Origin: Chrysochromulina tobinii
Taxonomy: Eukaryota > Haptophyta > Prymnesiales > Chrysochromulinaceae
Length of the DNA stretch: 64,000 bases
Assembly (NCBI GenBank): GCA_001275005.1
Contig: JWZX01003409.1
Span: forward strand, 1 to 64,000
Reading direction: 5' to 3'
This document shows, one piece after another, positions 20,141-29,850 of this stretch (positions within the stretch are counted from its first letter, which is position 1; each line of letters starts with the position of its first letter). The translations under genes and the position numbers were made by a program. The notes under the pieces are model-generated. The model was not told where the DNA came from and ran no database searches. It saw only the letters and a list, made by a program, of their open reading frames with translations.

Positions 20141-21652
20141 TCATTGCTGTGCGCACTGCACGCGCTGGCCGCCGCCGCCGCCGCCGCCCTCGTCCTCGTG
20201 CTCCTCCTCGGCCGGCTGGTACTCCTTGAACGAGGCGACCGGGTCCATCGAAGTCAGGTTGACGACCTCGACTTCGTCGTCACCTTCCTTGCTCTTCGCC
20301 ACGATCTTCGGGGGCCCGAGCAGCTTTTTGAGGGCGGGAAGGTCAGCGACGGAGATGGAGGTGGGGAACTCGATCGTGAACTTGATGAAGAGGTTGCCGC
20401 TCTCGAACGGTGCCTTGAGGCGCGGCAGGCCCTCGCCCTTGACCGCCATCATCATGCGCGTGTCCTTCGTCGCCTCCGGGTCCTGCAGCACGTAGAGTGT
20501 CGCGCCCGAAGAGGGCGCCTTTGCCTCCATCGCTTGCTCTGTCGTGCACTGCTTGAAAACGGTCTTGCCGTTCCGGCAGACAAAGCAGCCGATCCCCTTG
20601 CCCTTGAGCTGTCCTTTTGACACCGCCTTCTTGCACACGGCCAGGTCCTCCGTCTCCGCCACCGCCGCATTCTCGAGCGACGGGCAGTCCGAGTTCTCGA
20701 AGACCGACCACGTCGCGCTCTCCGGCGCCTCCCCGAGCGGGTCGTACGCGACGGGCTTGATGACCTCGCCCGGCTCCGTCTTGATGAGCAGCTTGCGCCC
20801 GTCGAGCGTCGTCAGGTCCATCGCGAAGCCGCACAGCGCCTCGGACAGCGAGATCTCGCGCTCGATGAAGAGGTCGTCGCCCTTGCGCTTGAACTCGGGG
20901 TGCGGCTGCTCCTGGAGCACAAAGACGACGTCGCCCGCCTCTCCATCAGGGATCTCGTCGGCCTTCTCGGAGAAGTGGACCTTGTGCCCGTCGGGCGCGC
21001 CCTTGGGGATGTGCACCTCGAGCGTCTCCTGCCTCTTCTCCTGCCGGTACATCATGCCCTGCCCGCCGCACGCGTCGCAGGTCTTCTGCACCTGCTGGAT
21101 CATCGGACCCATACGGATGGTCTGAATCTTCGCACCGCGCCCGCCGCACGAGGAGCACTGCTCGACCCCCTTCTGCTTGTCGATGACCTTGCGCGTTAGC
21201 CGCAGCGTGCGAGAGCTGCCTTTCATGATCTGGTCGAGCGTCACCTTGAGCGGGTGCACCATGTTCTCGCCCTTCTTGGCCCGGGACGCCCCAGCCCGGC
21301 CGCGCCCGCGCCCCATCATCTCCGCAAAGGGATCCATGCCGCCACCGCCGCCGCCGTCCACCGCCTCCTCGCCGCCCTGGTCGTAGCGCTCGCGCTTGGC
21401 GTCGTCGCCCAGGATATCGAAAGCCTTTTGGATCTCCTTGAACGCCTCGACGTCACCTCCCTTGTCCGGGTGGTTCTTGACAGCGAGCTTGCGATAGGCC
21501 TTCTTGATCTGGTCGGAAGATGCATTCTTCTCTACGCCGAGCACATCGTACAGCTTCGTCGTGTCTACCTGCTTGCGGGGCCCACGGCCACCCCCTGGCA
21601 TGCCGCCGCCGAATGCATCCTCGAAGCCGGGTGGGAGTCCACCAAAGAACAT
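20141..21652 (-). CDS. DNAJA-type (type I) Hsp40 with half zinc finger and C-terminal CaaX-like motif
   Basis: The start at 21652 gives 503 residues. After a Gly-rich N-terminus, a J domain (Leu-Tyr-Asp-Val-Leu-Gly-Val ... His-Pro-Asp-Lys-Gly-Gly) precedes a Gly/Arg segment. The zinc finger keeps only two CxxCxGxG-type motifs (Cys-Ser-Ser-Cys-Gly-Gly-Arg-Gly and Cys-Asp-Ala-Cys-Gly-Gly-Gln-Gly), spaced as motifs 2 and 3 of DNAJA1; motifs 1 and 4 are missing. The C-terminal substrate-binding domains are recognisable but are split by an extra ~100-residue, cysteine-containing segment after Pro-Gly-Glu-Val-Ile-Lys-Pro. The protein ends Cys-Ala-Gln-Gln, a farnesylation motif as in Ydj1/DNAJA1. 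Its likely role is cytosolic Hsp70 co-chaperone, partly membrane-anchored. Confidence 0.88.
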   Translation of the reverse strand: MFFGGLPPGFEDAFGGGMPGGGRGPRKQVDTTKLYDVLGVEKNASSDQIKKAYRKLAVKNHPDKGGDVEAFKEIQKAFDILGDDAKRERYDQGGEEAVDGGGGGGMDPFAEMMGRGRGRAGASRAKKGENMVHPLKVTLDQIMKGSSRTLRLTRKVIDKQKGVEQCSSCGGRGAKIQTIRMGPMIQQVQKTCDACGGQGMMYRQEKRQETLEVHIPKGAPDGHKVHFSEKADEIPDGEAGDVVFVLQEQPHPEFKRKGDDLFIEREISLSEALCGFAMDLTTLDGRKLLIKTEPGEVIKPVAYDPLGEAPESATWSVFENSDCPSLENAAVAETEDLAVCKKAVSKGQLKGKGIGCFVCRNGKTVFKQCTTEQAMEAKAPSSGATLYVLQDPEATKDTRMMMAVKGEGLPRLKAPFESGNLFIKFTIEFPTSISVADLPALKKLLGPPKIVAKSKEGDDEVEVVNLTSMDPVASFKEYQPAEEEHEDEGGGGGGGQRVQCAQQ

Positions 21653-21899
21653 GGTCGAAACCGGGTGGCGGGATAGAGGCCTGCGCGGTGCAGAGATGCC
21701 ACACACGCACCGCCGCCGTCAGTGAGAGCGCCTGCACGTAATGGAGGCAACGGCAGCAATGCTGCGCGCTCGAGAGGTTCCGCACCTTCGTCGATGCTCC
21801 GCCCGCGTGCTTTCTAGACGACGCGTCAGCTTCGACGACCGCCGTGTGAACAGGTTTTTCTTTGGAATTCAGAAAAAGAAAGTTGGTCCTCAGTGCGAC

Positions 21900-22962
21900 T
21901 CAATGACTGACGACGAAACGCTGCGCTCCTCGCCCGGCCGACTCGAGCGCCCCAGCCGCGAGCGGCAGCATCAGCAGCAGGACTGTCACGACGGCAGCGG
22001 CGCCAATCCAGGACCTCGAGCTGCCCACCCCAGGACCAAGCGCTCGCCTCTCGGGCAGCGATGGGAGCAGCAGGATGCGCGCGCAGTGGATACGCGTGCT
22101 ACTCGCCGCGGGACGGCCCCAGAGCAGCTTCCACTTATCTGTCTCTGGCTCGCCGCGTCCAAGCACCAGGTCCCTCAGCGTGCGTACGCCACGCGCACGC
22201 CAGCGGCGCGCGAATTGGATGGTGGTGAGTCCATTGGCGAGGAGCAGCGCGTGCACGAGGCCGAGCAGCCCGAGGCTGACGGAGAGCGCGAGAGCCGGCA
22301 GCAGCAGCAACGAGCGAGATCCCATCGCCATGCAAGCGGCCACGTCGGGCGGCGGCGTGCGTATGAGGCCGAGACGAGGGATGTTGCACTGGCGCAGCAC
22401 GCAGTCGGCAAAGGGCGGCCACGCGAGCGCGGACGCGTATGTGCACCCGAGCCAGCAGTGCAGAACAAAAAGCAAGAAGAAGCGCAAATTGTTCGCGCCG
22501 ATGCACCCCCCCAGTAAAGGGGCAGTGGTGGTCCAGGTGCATCACGTGGCGCTCGCAGATGCTGCAGCGGCGTATCGGCGTGTCGGAATGATGCGGCGGC
22601 GTGCCGGCCTCGCAGCTCTCGCCCTCGTCAATGCGCACAAAGCCAGGGTCGACGGCAGCACACATACCGTAGTTCCAGACCGAGTTGATCCAGAGCGCCG
22701 AAATGCCCACGATGTGTACGTACCAGGCTGGCGAGAAAGCCTCGGTCGAATATGGCAATACCGACGCCCAGAATGCGTAATACGCCCACACGCATAAGCA
22801 CGTAACCATGGCGAGTAATACCGGCCGCTGCCATGCCGCGAGGAGACGGCCGCAGCGATTTAGCACGGACGCCGGACAGAAGAGGCGCGCAAGGTCGATG
22901 GTCATGGGCAGCGCCGTGCATCCGACGAAAAGGCACATCCAGTAGACGAGGTCGATCGCCAT
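21900..22962 (-). CDS. DHHC palmitoyltransferase, frame broken at a 7-G run
   Basis: The N-terminal part (22962 to about 22510) has hydrophobic segments and then the zinc-binding Cys-rich domain ending Cys-Glu-Arg-His-Val-Met-His-Leu-Asp-His-His-Cys-Pro-Phe-Thr-Gly-Gly. The rest of the DHHC domain (Cys-Ile-Gly-Ala-Asn-Asn-Leu-Arg-Phe-Phe) and the last two membrane segments continue in another frame down to 21900. The break falls exactly in the run of seven G on the coding strand (22506-22512), where six would keep the frame. Family members S-acylate cysteines in Golgi or plasma-membrane proteins. A sequencing or assembly error, a real null allele, or frameshifting during translation are all possible; an error is most likely. 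I describe the break without reconstructing the protein. Confidence 0.85.
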
Positions 22963-23263
22963 GGATGCGACCCGGTGCTGTGCACCCCCTGCAGACGACC
23001 TAAATGCGGTTTGTGTTCACACCGTACACGGGAGTCTTTATTACTCATTCACAACCCACCAACACGCACGACACATAAACAGCCACGTTCACACACGCTG
23101 TGTGGGGGGACTTACCGGTACACAAATCGGCGAACGGCCGACCGCCGTCATGGGCTCCAACATTTCTGAATGTTGTGTATTTTGACTACGTGAGCTCGCC
23201 TCAATCGACGCTTGGGCCACTCACTGACAACTCACCTACACAGACATCGCGACGTCGATCCTA
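22963..23263. other. Short intergenic region
   Basis: AT-richer sequence upstream of the DHHC gene. I see no gene or RNA. Confidence 0.4.
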
Positions 23264-23971
23264 TTACGGTCCCTCGCCCGCGGACTGCAATGGAACGAGG
23301 GGTGGGCGCGGCACGTCGGACCGCGATTCCGTATACAAAGGGGCCCAAATTTCTTCAGCGACTGCCAGCCGACGGCCCGATGGACTTTGAACCACGCTGT
23401 GCTGCCTCTTGCGATCGGCGTGTGCCGTGTACGTCCACGTCATGTCGGGCAGCAAAACAGAGCACAGCCGGCGAAGGTGGCCCGCCACCTCATGCTGCGC
23501 GGCCGCATCCGCGGCGGTGCGCGTCCAAACGCCCAGGCGCGCACCCGTCTTGCGTATTGCGAGCTCGGCACCACAAATCTCGAGCACATCTGAAGCCAGC
23601 TGCTCGCCAATCAACGCAAGCACGAGTGCCTGCCATGTCGCATCGACAACTTCTCCACCAACGTGCGCACGCTCGAGAGTCAGTGACCACGCACCACCAC
23701 TCGGCCACGCCTCCCAGCTGGGCTGTAGGCCCTCGCGAAAAAAGTAGGTCGTCGTGCCGACGTGCCACCTGGATGGTGGAGCGAGCTGGGCCCACAGCGC
23801 CCAGAAATCCTCGACGAAGGCAAACGGCGGGAGCATGTGCCGCCCATTTTTCCAGCTCGCACTGGATGTCGAAACCTTGCATGGAGATGAGGACGAGGGC
23901 GTACACACAGATACTCCGCAGACGGAAAACTCCCACGGACGATGCAACAAGTGCTTCTTGGCATCATACAT
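23264..23971 (-). CDS. EIF4E: eIF4E-family cap-binding protein
   Basis: About 235 residues from the ATG at 23971. The core matches eIF4E: an N-terminal Leu-Leu-His-Arg-Pro-Trp; a Ser-Trp-Lys (the first cap-stacking Trp); Val-Glu-Asp-Phe-Trp-Ala-Leu-Trp; and Gly-Leu-Gln-Pro-Ser-Trp-Glu-Ala-Trp (the second cap-stacking Trp with the adjacent Glu that contacts m7G). These are followed by Leu-Ile-Gly-Glu and Asp-Val-Leu-Glu-Ile-Cys-Gly-Ala. It binds the mRNA cap to start translation. It is divergent: there is a Ser-rich insertion between the N-terminal Trp and the first cap Trp, and a ~60-residue extra C-terminus. The frame is open upstream without an ATG, so an upstream exon is possible. It could be a class II or 4EHP-like paralogue rather than the main factor. 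Confidence 0.8.
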   Translation of the reverse strand: MYDAKKHLLHRPWEFSVCGVSVCTPSSSSPCKVSTSSASWKNGRHMLPPFAFVEDFWALWAQLAPPSRWHVGTTTYFFREGLQPSWEAWPSGGAWSLTLERAHVGGEVVDATWQALVLALIGEQLASDVLEICGAELAIRKTGARLGVWTRTAADAAAQHEVAGHLRRLCSVLLPDMTWTYTAHADRKRQHSVVQSPSGRRLAVAEEIWAPLYTESRSDVPRPPLVPLQSAGEGP

Positions 23972-24136
23972 GAGCTGAGACGAAGGCCTTTCTGCAAAAT
24001 GTGCTCGACTTTCTTGTTGAAATACCCGCGTCAACCGAAATGAGAAGTGGCATGGGGCTGGGAGAATCGGCTGTTATACATGTGCATTGTACTCGGCCGA
24101 TTCCGGATCGCTCTGAAGTAAGATCGCCACAGGAGA

Positions 24137-25216
24137 TCATATCGGATCACCCCGTGCACTCGAAAGGTGCCGCACGTGCTCAAGAGCCACCTCGCTCAAC
24201 GGCTCGCGCGCAGCGCCCCGCGCCCCGCCGATAACCTCGGCATGGGCAAAGAGGGGCAGCTCGAGCACCTCTTCGAGCGTGCGCGGCGGCCGCTTCTCCT
24301 TGCGCGCAGGCGTACGCAGCATCTCGTCGAGAGTGTCGCGGACAGCACGCGGGCAGCTGGGCGGGAAGACGGCGGGAATTCCATCAAGCTCGAAGCCGCA
24401 GGCCACCTCGTACAGGCAGAGCGCGAGCGCGGCGGCCGCCGGCTCGAGCGCGCGCGCCAGATCGTTGGCGAACTCCGCCAGGTGCGACGGCAGTCCCAGC
24501 AGACCTTGTTCCCACTCAGCCAATAACGGCCGTTCGCCTCGCAAGAAGATGTTGCCGCAGTGCACGTGCAGGCACGCACGAGCACCGAGCGGCCGGAGCA
24601 CGAGCAGCCCGTCGATGAGCGCCCGCCCGATGGAAGCGCATTTGCTCTCCGAGAGCGGCGAACCCACGCGATCATACTTGGAGTGCACCAACGACTCCGG
24701 GCTCACACCGTGAATTACGTCGCGCAGCGAGCCCGCGGCGCACCACTCCCGCACGACTATGAGCCGATCATCGCGCGGGAGGTCGACAGTCAGAATGGGC
24801 AGCAGCAGGGGATTCGACGTGCTCAGCTCGAGAGCGCGCAGCAGGTGGTGGCGCTCGTGAATGGGCACCGAGCAAACCGTGACAGACGCGACTACAAGCT
24901 GAGGCTGCGAGCCAGCCAGCCATCTCCACCAGCTGCTACCTGGTGGACTGCCGCCGCTCGAGTCCGCGTAGTCGAGGCCACTCGCACTGGCGCTGCGCCT
25001 GCGCGTCAGCCAGCAAAATGACTTCTGCTGACGCAAGCCGACCTGCCCGATTGACTTGGAGAACTCAAACGAGCCAGAGGAGCGGCACCACATTGCCGCG
25101 TACAGGGTTGGTGAGAGCTCGCCGCTTGCGACCACGTCATCATCCGCAGCGCTCAGGCGCACGGACTCCTCGAGCGAGCCGCCTTTGGAGCCGCAGCAGC
25201 AGCAAAGTGAGGACAT
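24137..25216 (-). CDS. PXK/Slob-like pseudokinase with N-terminal cysteine cluster
   Basis: I choose the start at 25216 (Met-Ser-Ser-Leu-Cys-Cys-Cys-Cys), because the longer frame runs into the promoter of the next gene. The four-cysteine cluster is a likely palmitoylation site. The C-terminal 200 residues are a kinase-like fold: Leu-Ile-Val-Val-Arg-Glu-Trp at the hinge, Gly-Ser-Leu-Arg-Asp-Val-Ile, then Leu-His-Val-His-Cys-Gly-Asn-Ile-Phe-Leu. The HRD Asp is absent, and Leu-Ala-Glu-Trp replaces DFG. With both catalytic Asp residues missing it should be inactive as a kinase. The pattern around Leu-Leu-Gly-Leu-Pro-Ser and Leu-Tyr-Glu-Val resembles PXK, a PX-domain trafficking protein, but no PX domain is seen here. 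A membrane scaffold role is inferred. It is divergent from the EF-hand gene. Confidence 0.7.
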   Translation of the reverse strand: MSSLCCCCGSKGGSLEESVRLSAADDDVVASGELSPTLYAAMWCRSSGSFEFSKSIGQVGLRQQKSFCWLTRRRSASASGLDYADSSGGSPPGSSWWRWLAGSQPQLVVASVTVCSVPIHERHHLLRALELSTSNPLLLPILTVDLPRDDRLIVVREWCAAGSLRDVIHGVSPESLVHSKYDRVGSPLSESKCASIGRALIDGLLVLRPLGARACLHVHCGNIFLRGERPLLAEWEQGLLGLPSHLAEFANDLARALEPAAAALALCLYEVACGFELDGIPAVFPPSCPRAVRDTLDEMLRTPARKEKRPPRTLEEVLELPLFAHAEVIGGARGAAREPLSEVALEHVRHLSSARGDPI

Positions 25217-25518
25217 GTGATATCCCACGAACGGAGAGTGACTGCCGAAAGGAGATGCCGAATTTGGCACAAACTTGCATACGAGTCTGCGCAATTCGGG
25301 GGAGAGGGGGGCAGGGTGGGGGGCGTTGGGGCGTAGGATGTTCGGGAGAGGAAACCGATTAAAAGAACAATCTGGAAGTTCTGTGTGGTCCAAAAATCGA
25401 CTTTGCGTCCTCTTCTGGCTCCTTCGGGGAGCACTGGAGACGAACAGAAGGGGCGGGCGTCGACACGAGGTCGCGCCCTCATTGATTGGTGGATTTGGAG
25501 CGGCAGCCGCTGGGCGCG

Positions 25519-27270
25519 ATGCAGCTGGGACGCGTGGACACATACAAGAACCTTGCCCCGTACGGTGGCGATCGCCATGCCAAGGGGCCGACGTCTTTCC
25601 AAAAGGGGCCGACGTCTTCGCATCCTGATGATTCAACCACGGCCATGCGTGTGGCGCTGCAGAAAATGGATAAGCGGCTTGAGAAGATGAATGACGCGCT
25701 CGAGGCCAAGGCCGACTTTTACGAGGACATAAAGCATGGCATGCAGGAGATGAAGGAAGAGCTGCAGCAGATCGAGGTGCTTGCGGGGCAGAGGAAAGCG
25801 AAGGAGAACGTGGCGCGCATCTCCTCGGCTGTGCTAAACCTGACTGACACCTTCGATTCGCTCGACCGCAACGAGTCGGGCTCCATCGACGTCACCGAGC
25901 TAAGGCGAGGCTTGCACACCCTCGGGATGGATAGTCACTCTGCACAGGCGTCCGCTATCATCGAAAGGTACACGAGAGACCAGACGATCGACATCAAGGT
26001 GTTCACGACGCTGGTGAAAGACATCCACATGCTCCTCACCTTTGACCGCGACGGCTCGGGCACCCTCGATGTCGACGAGCTCAAGGAGGCGCTAGTGCAG
26101 CTCGGCATGAATGTGTCGGACCGCAACGTGGCCAAGATTGCGCGCGCGTGGGACGCAGACGGCTCGGGAAAGCTTGACCTGCTCGAGTTCACCGACCTGG
26201 TGCGCACGCTGCAAACCTTCATGAAGTACGATAAGGACGGCAGCGGAGATATCGATCTAGAAGAGATACGGCCAGCCCTCCGTAGGCTCGGGATCCCGGC
26301 GGAAACGAAGATGACCAACGCCATCCTGAATTGGTATGACAACGACGAGTCAGGCAAAATCGAGCTGCACGAGTTCGCGGTGCTCGTGCGCGACGCGAGC
26401 GTGTTTGCTTCGTACGATAAGGACCACTCTGGCGCGCTCGACATTCATGAGCTGCGTCCCGCGCTCGCGAAGCTCGGGCTGGCGGCCAGCGAAGACGAAG
26501 TTCGTCAGATCATCAAAGCGTGGGACGACAACGGCAATGGCACCATCAACCTGCTCGAGTTCGCGGAGATCGTCCGCGACCTGCAGGTCTTCGAGCAGTT
26601 CGATCTCGACCGGAGCGGCTCCATCACTGCCGCCGAGCTACGCGTCGCCCTAGGCAAGCTCGGCAAGAATGTGTCGCACCATGGCGCGCAGGATCTGCTC
26701 AATCAGTATGACCTGGACTCGAGCGGCACGATCGAATTCTCTGAGTTCCGAAAGCTGGCCGAGGACCTGCCCTCGCTCGTCGAGCGCAAGCCCGACTCGT
26801 TCTTCCGCGAGCACGGGCAGGAGCGCGCGTACGTACACTGGGAGGATGTGCTCGACGAGGACATGCACATCGACCTCGATCAGAGTTTCGTTAAGGGCGC
26901 CAAGAGCATGAAGAAGAGGAGCGGGCAGAGTGTCGGCGCGTTGAAGATGCAATCCGGCTCCGTGCTCGGCGCCGCCAGCACAGCGCCCACGTCCGTGCTC
27001 GGCGGGGCCAGCATTCTCAGCGGCGCCAGCGTGCTAGGCGGCGGGGGGGTTGCAGGCCCGGAGGTGGGGTCCGCCGTGAAACGTGATGCCGTCGCCGCAG
27101 CGTTGCGAACGGCGACGTCGCCAAGCAACGCCTTCGACAGCCGCTTGTTCAGCGCCCGCCCTGGATCGCTTGCCAAGCGAGATTCGCTTCGTGACGTGCG
27201 ACCGACGCGATTGCTCAACAGCACGGCCGAGCCGACGCTACACATAAGCAAGAAGATTATGATGGATTGA
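25519..27270 (+). CDS. Nine-EF-hand calcium-binding protein
   Basis: 583 residues from the first ATG. After a short coiled coil (about residues 50-100) there are nine EF-hand loops in tandem. Examples are Asp-Arg-Asn-Glu-Ser-Gly-Ser-Ile-Asp, Asp-Arg-Asp-Gly-Ser-Gly-Thr-Leu-Asp, Asp-Ala-Asp-Gly-Ser-Gly-Lys-Leu-Asp, Asp-Lys-Asp-Gly-Ser-Gly-Asp-Ile-Asp and Asp-Leu-Asp-Arg-Ser-Gly-Ser-Ile-Thr. Loop-to-loop spacing alternates, indicating calmodulin-like pairs plus one odd loop, and one further loop-like stretch (about 25960-26000) is degenerate. The last ~140 residues are Ser/Ala/Gly-rich and basic, with Ser-Val-Leu-Gly repeats. A flagellar, cortical or calcification-linked calcium sensor would fit, but nothing in the sequence proves which. 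Confidence 0.85.
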   Translation: MQLGRVDTYKNLAPYGGDRHAKGPTSFQKGPTSSHPDDSTTAMRVALQKMDKRLEKMNDALEAKADFYEDIKHGMQEMKEELQQIEVLAGQRKAKENVARISSAVLNLTDTFDSLDRNESGSIDVTELRRGLHTLGMDSHSAQASAIIERYTRDQTIDIKVFTTLVKDIHMLLTFDRDGSGTLDVDELKEALVQLGMNVSDRNVAKIARAWDADGSGKLDLLEFTDLVRTLQTFMKYDKDGSGDIDLEEIRPALRRLGIPAETKMTNAILNWYDNDESGKIELHEFAVLVRDASVFASYDKDHSGALDIHELRPALAKLGLAASEDEVRQIIKAWDDNGNGTINLLEFAEIVRDLQVFEQFDLDRSGSITAAELRVALGKLGKNVSHHGAQDLLNQYDLDSSGTIEFSEFRKLAEDLPSLVERKPDSFFREHGQERAYVHWEDVLDEDMHIDLDQSFVKGAKSMKKRSGQSVGALKMQSGSVLGAASTAPTSVLGGASILSGASVLGGGGVAGPEVGSAVKRDAVAAALRTATSPSNAFDSRLFSARPGSLAKRDSLRDVRPTRLLNSTAEPTLHISKKIMMD

Positions 27271-27527
27271 GGTGATCTGGAGGTGCATGCGGCTCACAAT
27301 ATGATGGCTCGTTCTCACGCTCAACGTTATGGCTGGCCTCATCATGATACTATTTATGTCAGCGTTGCTGTACGCGTTCTGCGGCGGTCCGGTGACACGC
27401 GCCTTGGTGTACATGTATACGGAATACGAATCGTGAATACCGCGGAGGGTCGCACTCGAGACACGAGTCTCTCGAGGCCGAAAGTCAACAGCCAGTTCAC
27501 ACACCCTTGCAAATTTTTTCCGCATAG

Positions 27528-28397
27528 ATGCCTGATCGGAGAGGTGAAGGCCCATCACCTCTCGCGCCGAAGTCCCGGCGGACCGAGGTCCCAACACCCA
27601 ACTTGCCCGCCATGATGCTTGAGAGCGCCCAGCGCTTCACCGAAGATCTTGTGAAATCGGTTCGCTCCCTCGTGCGCCAAGACGGTGAGGCCTCATCGCC
27701 TCCCACGGTTCCGAGCGGCAGCACTTCTAGTATTGCAGCGTGGGAGGACACAGAGAATGAGGCGTTCGACACAACAGGCGCATCGGGACCGGCAGTGACT
27801 GGTGACGATGGTGAAAGTGCAGCAGAGCGCGCTGCCGCCGCCGTGGTCGAGGAGGAGCCACCCGCGTTGCCCTCTGCCTCGTGGACCCTCTTTGGCGATG
27901 GGCTGCAGAGCGCGGTGGTAGGGCAGTTGTCCAGCTTCGTCATCGAGAGCTTCGACGCGACGGGCGCTCGCCGGCAGCAGGGCGGCGACAAATTCAAGGT
28001 CTCGCTCACCGGTGCAGCCGAAGTACGGACACGCGTCTTCGATGAGGGTGACGGTCGGTATACGTGCGAGTTCCGGTGCCCGTCATCAGGCAAGTACTGG
28101 CTCGCGGTGAAAGCGCACAGCACACACCTGCCAGGTAGCCCCTTCTTGCTGGACGTCAAGGCCCTCTCGCTCAAGGAGTACAAGGAGCACCGCGCCAAGG
28201 AGGTTGTCGTCCTCAAAGAGAAGCGGAAGCAAAAGGAGCGCGAACGGGGAGCGAGGAGGGACGACAAGGAACGTCCGCCGTCGCCACGGATCAACGCGGC
28301 CGAGCAGCTCGCAAAGGCGTATGAGCTCGCATTGCAGATAGCCCGGGGCGGCGCGAAGAGTCGCCCTCAGGATCAGCTCGAGTGCGCCCCGGATTGA
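27528..28397 (+). CDS. Filamin/ABP280-repeat protein
   Basis: 289 residues. Residues ~135-215 form one filamin-type Ig repeat (Ser-Ser-Phe-Val-Ile-Glu-Ser-Phe-Asp-Ala-Thr-Gly-Ala-Arg ... Asp-Gly-Arg-Tyr-Thr-Cys-Glu-Phe ... Gly-Lys-Tyr-Trp-Leu ... Leu-Pro-Gly-Ser-Pro-Phe). It is followed by a Lys/Arg/Glu-rich helix likely to be a coiled coil. The N-terminal half is acidic and Ser/Ala-rich, probably disordered. Such single repeats mediate protein binding, often to actin or membrane partners. No actin-binding CH domain is seen. Starts at the first ATG. Confidence 0.75.
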   Translation: MPDRRGEGPSPLAPKSRRTEVPTPNLPAMMLESAQRFTEDLVKSVRSLVRQDGEASSPPTVPSGSTSSIAAWEDTENEAFDTTGASGPAVTGDDGESAAERAAAAVVEEEPPALPSASWTLFGDGLQSAVVGQLSSFVIESFDATGARRQQGGDKFKVSLTGAAEVRTRVFDEGDGRYTCEFRCPSSGKYWLAVKAHSTHLPGSPFLLDVKALSLKEYKEHRAKEVVVLKEKRKQKERERGARRDDKERPPSPRINAAEQLAKAYELALQIARGGAKSRPQDQLECAPD

Positions 28398-28776
28398 TCG
28401 AGCTCGAGGGCCAGCAACGAAGATCGCGCAGGGACGCGTTTCCGGCGCACTGAGAAAGTGCAGACCTGAGCAGACCCGACTCATGACATCTACATGTTAG
28501 GATACAACCCTTCAGATATCAACCCTTCAGATATAGATATAACCGACAGTACCGCGGGTACCGTACGGTCGGTTATAATCAATTGAGTTTGAGATAAAAT
28601 ATGTGCACCGTAAGGTACCCCACCACGTCGATATGTATGAGGAAACGTAACCAGCGTGTAGCTGTGTGTGTTGACGTTGTAAGCGGACCAACTTTCGGGA
28701 TACGTGGTCAACGAGTCAGTCGCGTCAGATTGCATGGTGTTTCACAACTTGACTTGGGAGCTGCGGCGATCAACGT
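28398..28776. other. Intergenic region with an AT-rich stretch and short inverted repeat
   Basis: I see no gene. Two CCTTCAGATAT copies sit at 28508-28532. An inverted repeat with ATAACCGAC / GTCGGTTAT arms around GTACCGCGGGTACCGTAC lies at about 28540-28576, upstream of the FSH1-like hydrolase gene. Its role is unknown. Confidence 0.45.
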
Positions 28777-29475
28777 ATGGCAACGCGGTGGGTGTCCATG
28801 GCTCAGCTCATAGCGTGTACGGACGTTTGCGCATTGACTTTGGCGACTGAGAACAAGCTCAAGGTTCTGTGCCTACATGGGTACGCTCAGAACGCTGAAA
28901 TCTTTCGTGACCGGAGCGGAGGATTCCGGAAGCCACTCAAAAAGAGCATGTATGAGATGCACTACGTCGATGGCCTCTTTGGATGCACAAAGGATGGCGA
29001 GGACGAGGCAGAGGCCGACGCCGATCCGATGCGCCGCGCGTGGTGGCGAGGAAGCTCGGCGGAGCTGAGTTACAAGGGATGGGACGAGACACATCAACTA
29101 CTCACGCAGATGTGGCTCCGCGAAGACTTTGATGGCGTCATCGGTTTCTCGCAGGGGGCGGCCGCCGCCGCCATGCTCTGTGCCGAGAGGAAGCCCATGT
29201 TTGGAATGTTTGTGTCGGGCTTCGTGCCACGTGATCGCCACGCTGCAGCTGCGTTGTTGGCGGGGGTGCGCGATGTGCCCACGCTGCACGTCTTCGGCGA
29301 GAGCGACGAGCTAGTGACGCCCGAAAGGTCGCGGGCGCTCGCGGATCTCTTTGATGGCGCGAGTGTCATCGTGCACGAAGGCGGGCACATGATTCCGTCG
29401 AGTGCGCATGTGCGCACGCAGGTGCTCAGCTTTTTGGATTCGGTAACGCCGTCCCTGTTGGATCCCCTGAAGTGA
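28777..29475 (+). CDS. FSH1/OVCA2-type serine hydrolase
   Basis: 232 residues from the ATG at 28777. It is an alpha/beta-hydrolase of the FSH1 (DUF341) group. Seen: the oxyanion strand Leu-Cys-Leu-His-Gly-Tyr-Ala-Gln-Asn; the nucleophile elbow Gly-Phe-Ser-Gln-Gly-Ala; the acid in Gly-Glu-Ser-Asp-Glu-Leu-Val; and the His in Glu-Gly-Gly-His-Met-Ile-Pro. The catalytic triad is therefore complete. Length and motif spacing match the family. Substrates are likely small esters; human OVCA2 cleaves long-chain esters. A cytosolic location is likely because no targeting peptide is seen. Confidence 0.88.
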   Translation: MATRWVSMAQLIACTDVCALTLATENKLKVLCLHGYAQNAEIFRDRSGGFRKPLKKSMYEMHYVDGLFGCTKDGEDEAEADADPMRRAWWRGSSAELSYKGWDETHQLLTQMWLREDFDGVIGFSQGAAAAAMLCAERKPMFGMFVSGFVPRDRHAAAALLAGVRDVPTLHVFGESDELVTPERSRALADLFDGASVIVHEGGHMIPSSAHVRTQVLSFLDSVTPSLLDPLK

Positions 29476-29850
29476 CTAGCACAAAGATCGATCTGCGCAC
29501 AACAGACAGCGCAGAAAAAATGAGGAGGAGGCAGCCTCCCTGGCTATAACGGTGAAGCATAAGTGCAGGAGCGTAAAACAGAAACTGCTGTGCTCGGAAT
29601 TTGACAATGGAAATTGGAATTTGAAATACCCGATTTGGAATCTGTAAAAAGACACCGGGGGGAGCCGGGACACACACGAGCGACGAGGAATCTGTACGCT
29701 TAGGTATGAGGTACAGTGTATCCCGATCAACAATCACGACGACACACATTACCGAGGACGCGGTTGGAGCTTAGCCATCATGCGGCCTTGACGCTCGGAG
29801 AAAGGCTTTCACGCTCACACCCAAAAGGTGTGGTCGCCTCTTGCCTTCTC
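29476..29850. other. Intergenic region with one arm of a dispersed CCGGGGGGAGCCGGGA element
   Basis: The stretch at 29643-29677 (GTAAAAAGACACCGGGGGGA...GCCGGGACACACAC) closely matches both arms of the inverted repeat at 33164-33319. Upstream are short GGAATTTGA-like repeats (29597-29640). No gene is seen. Confidence 0.6.
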
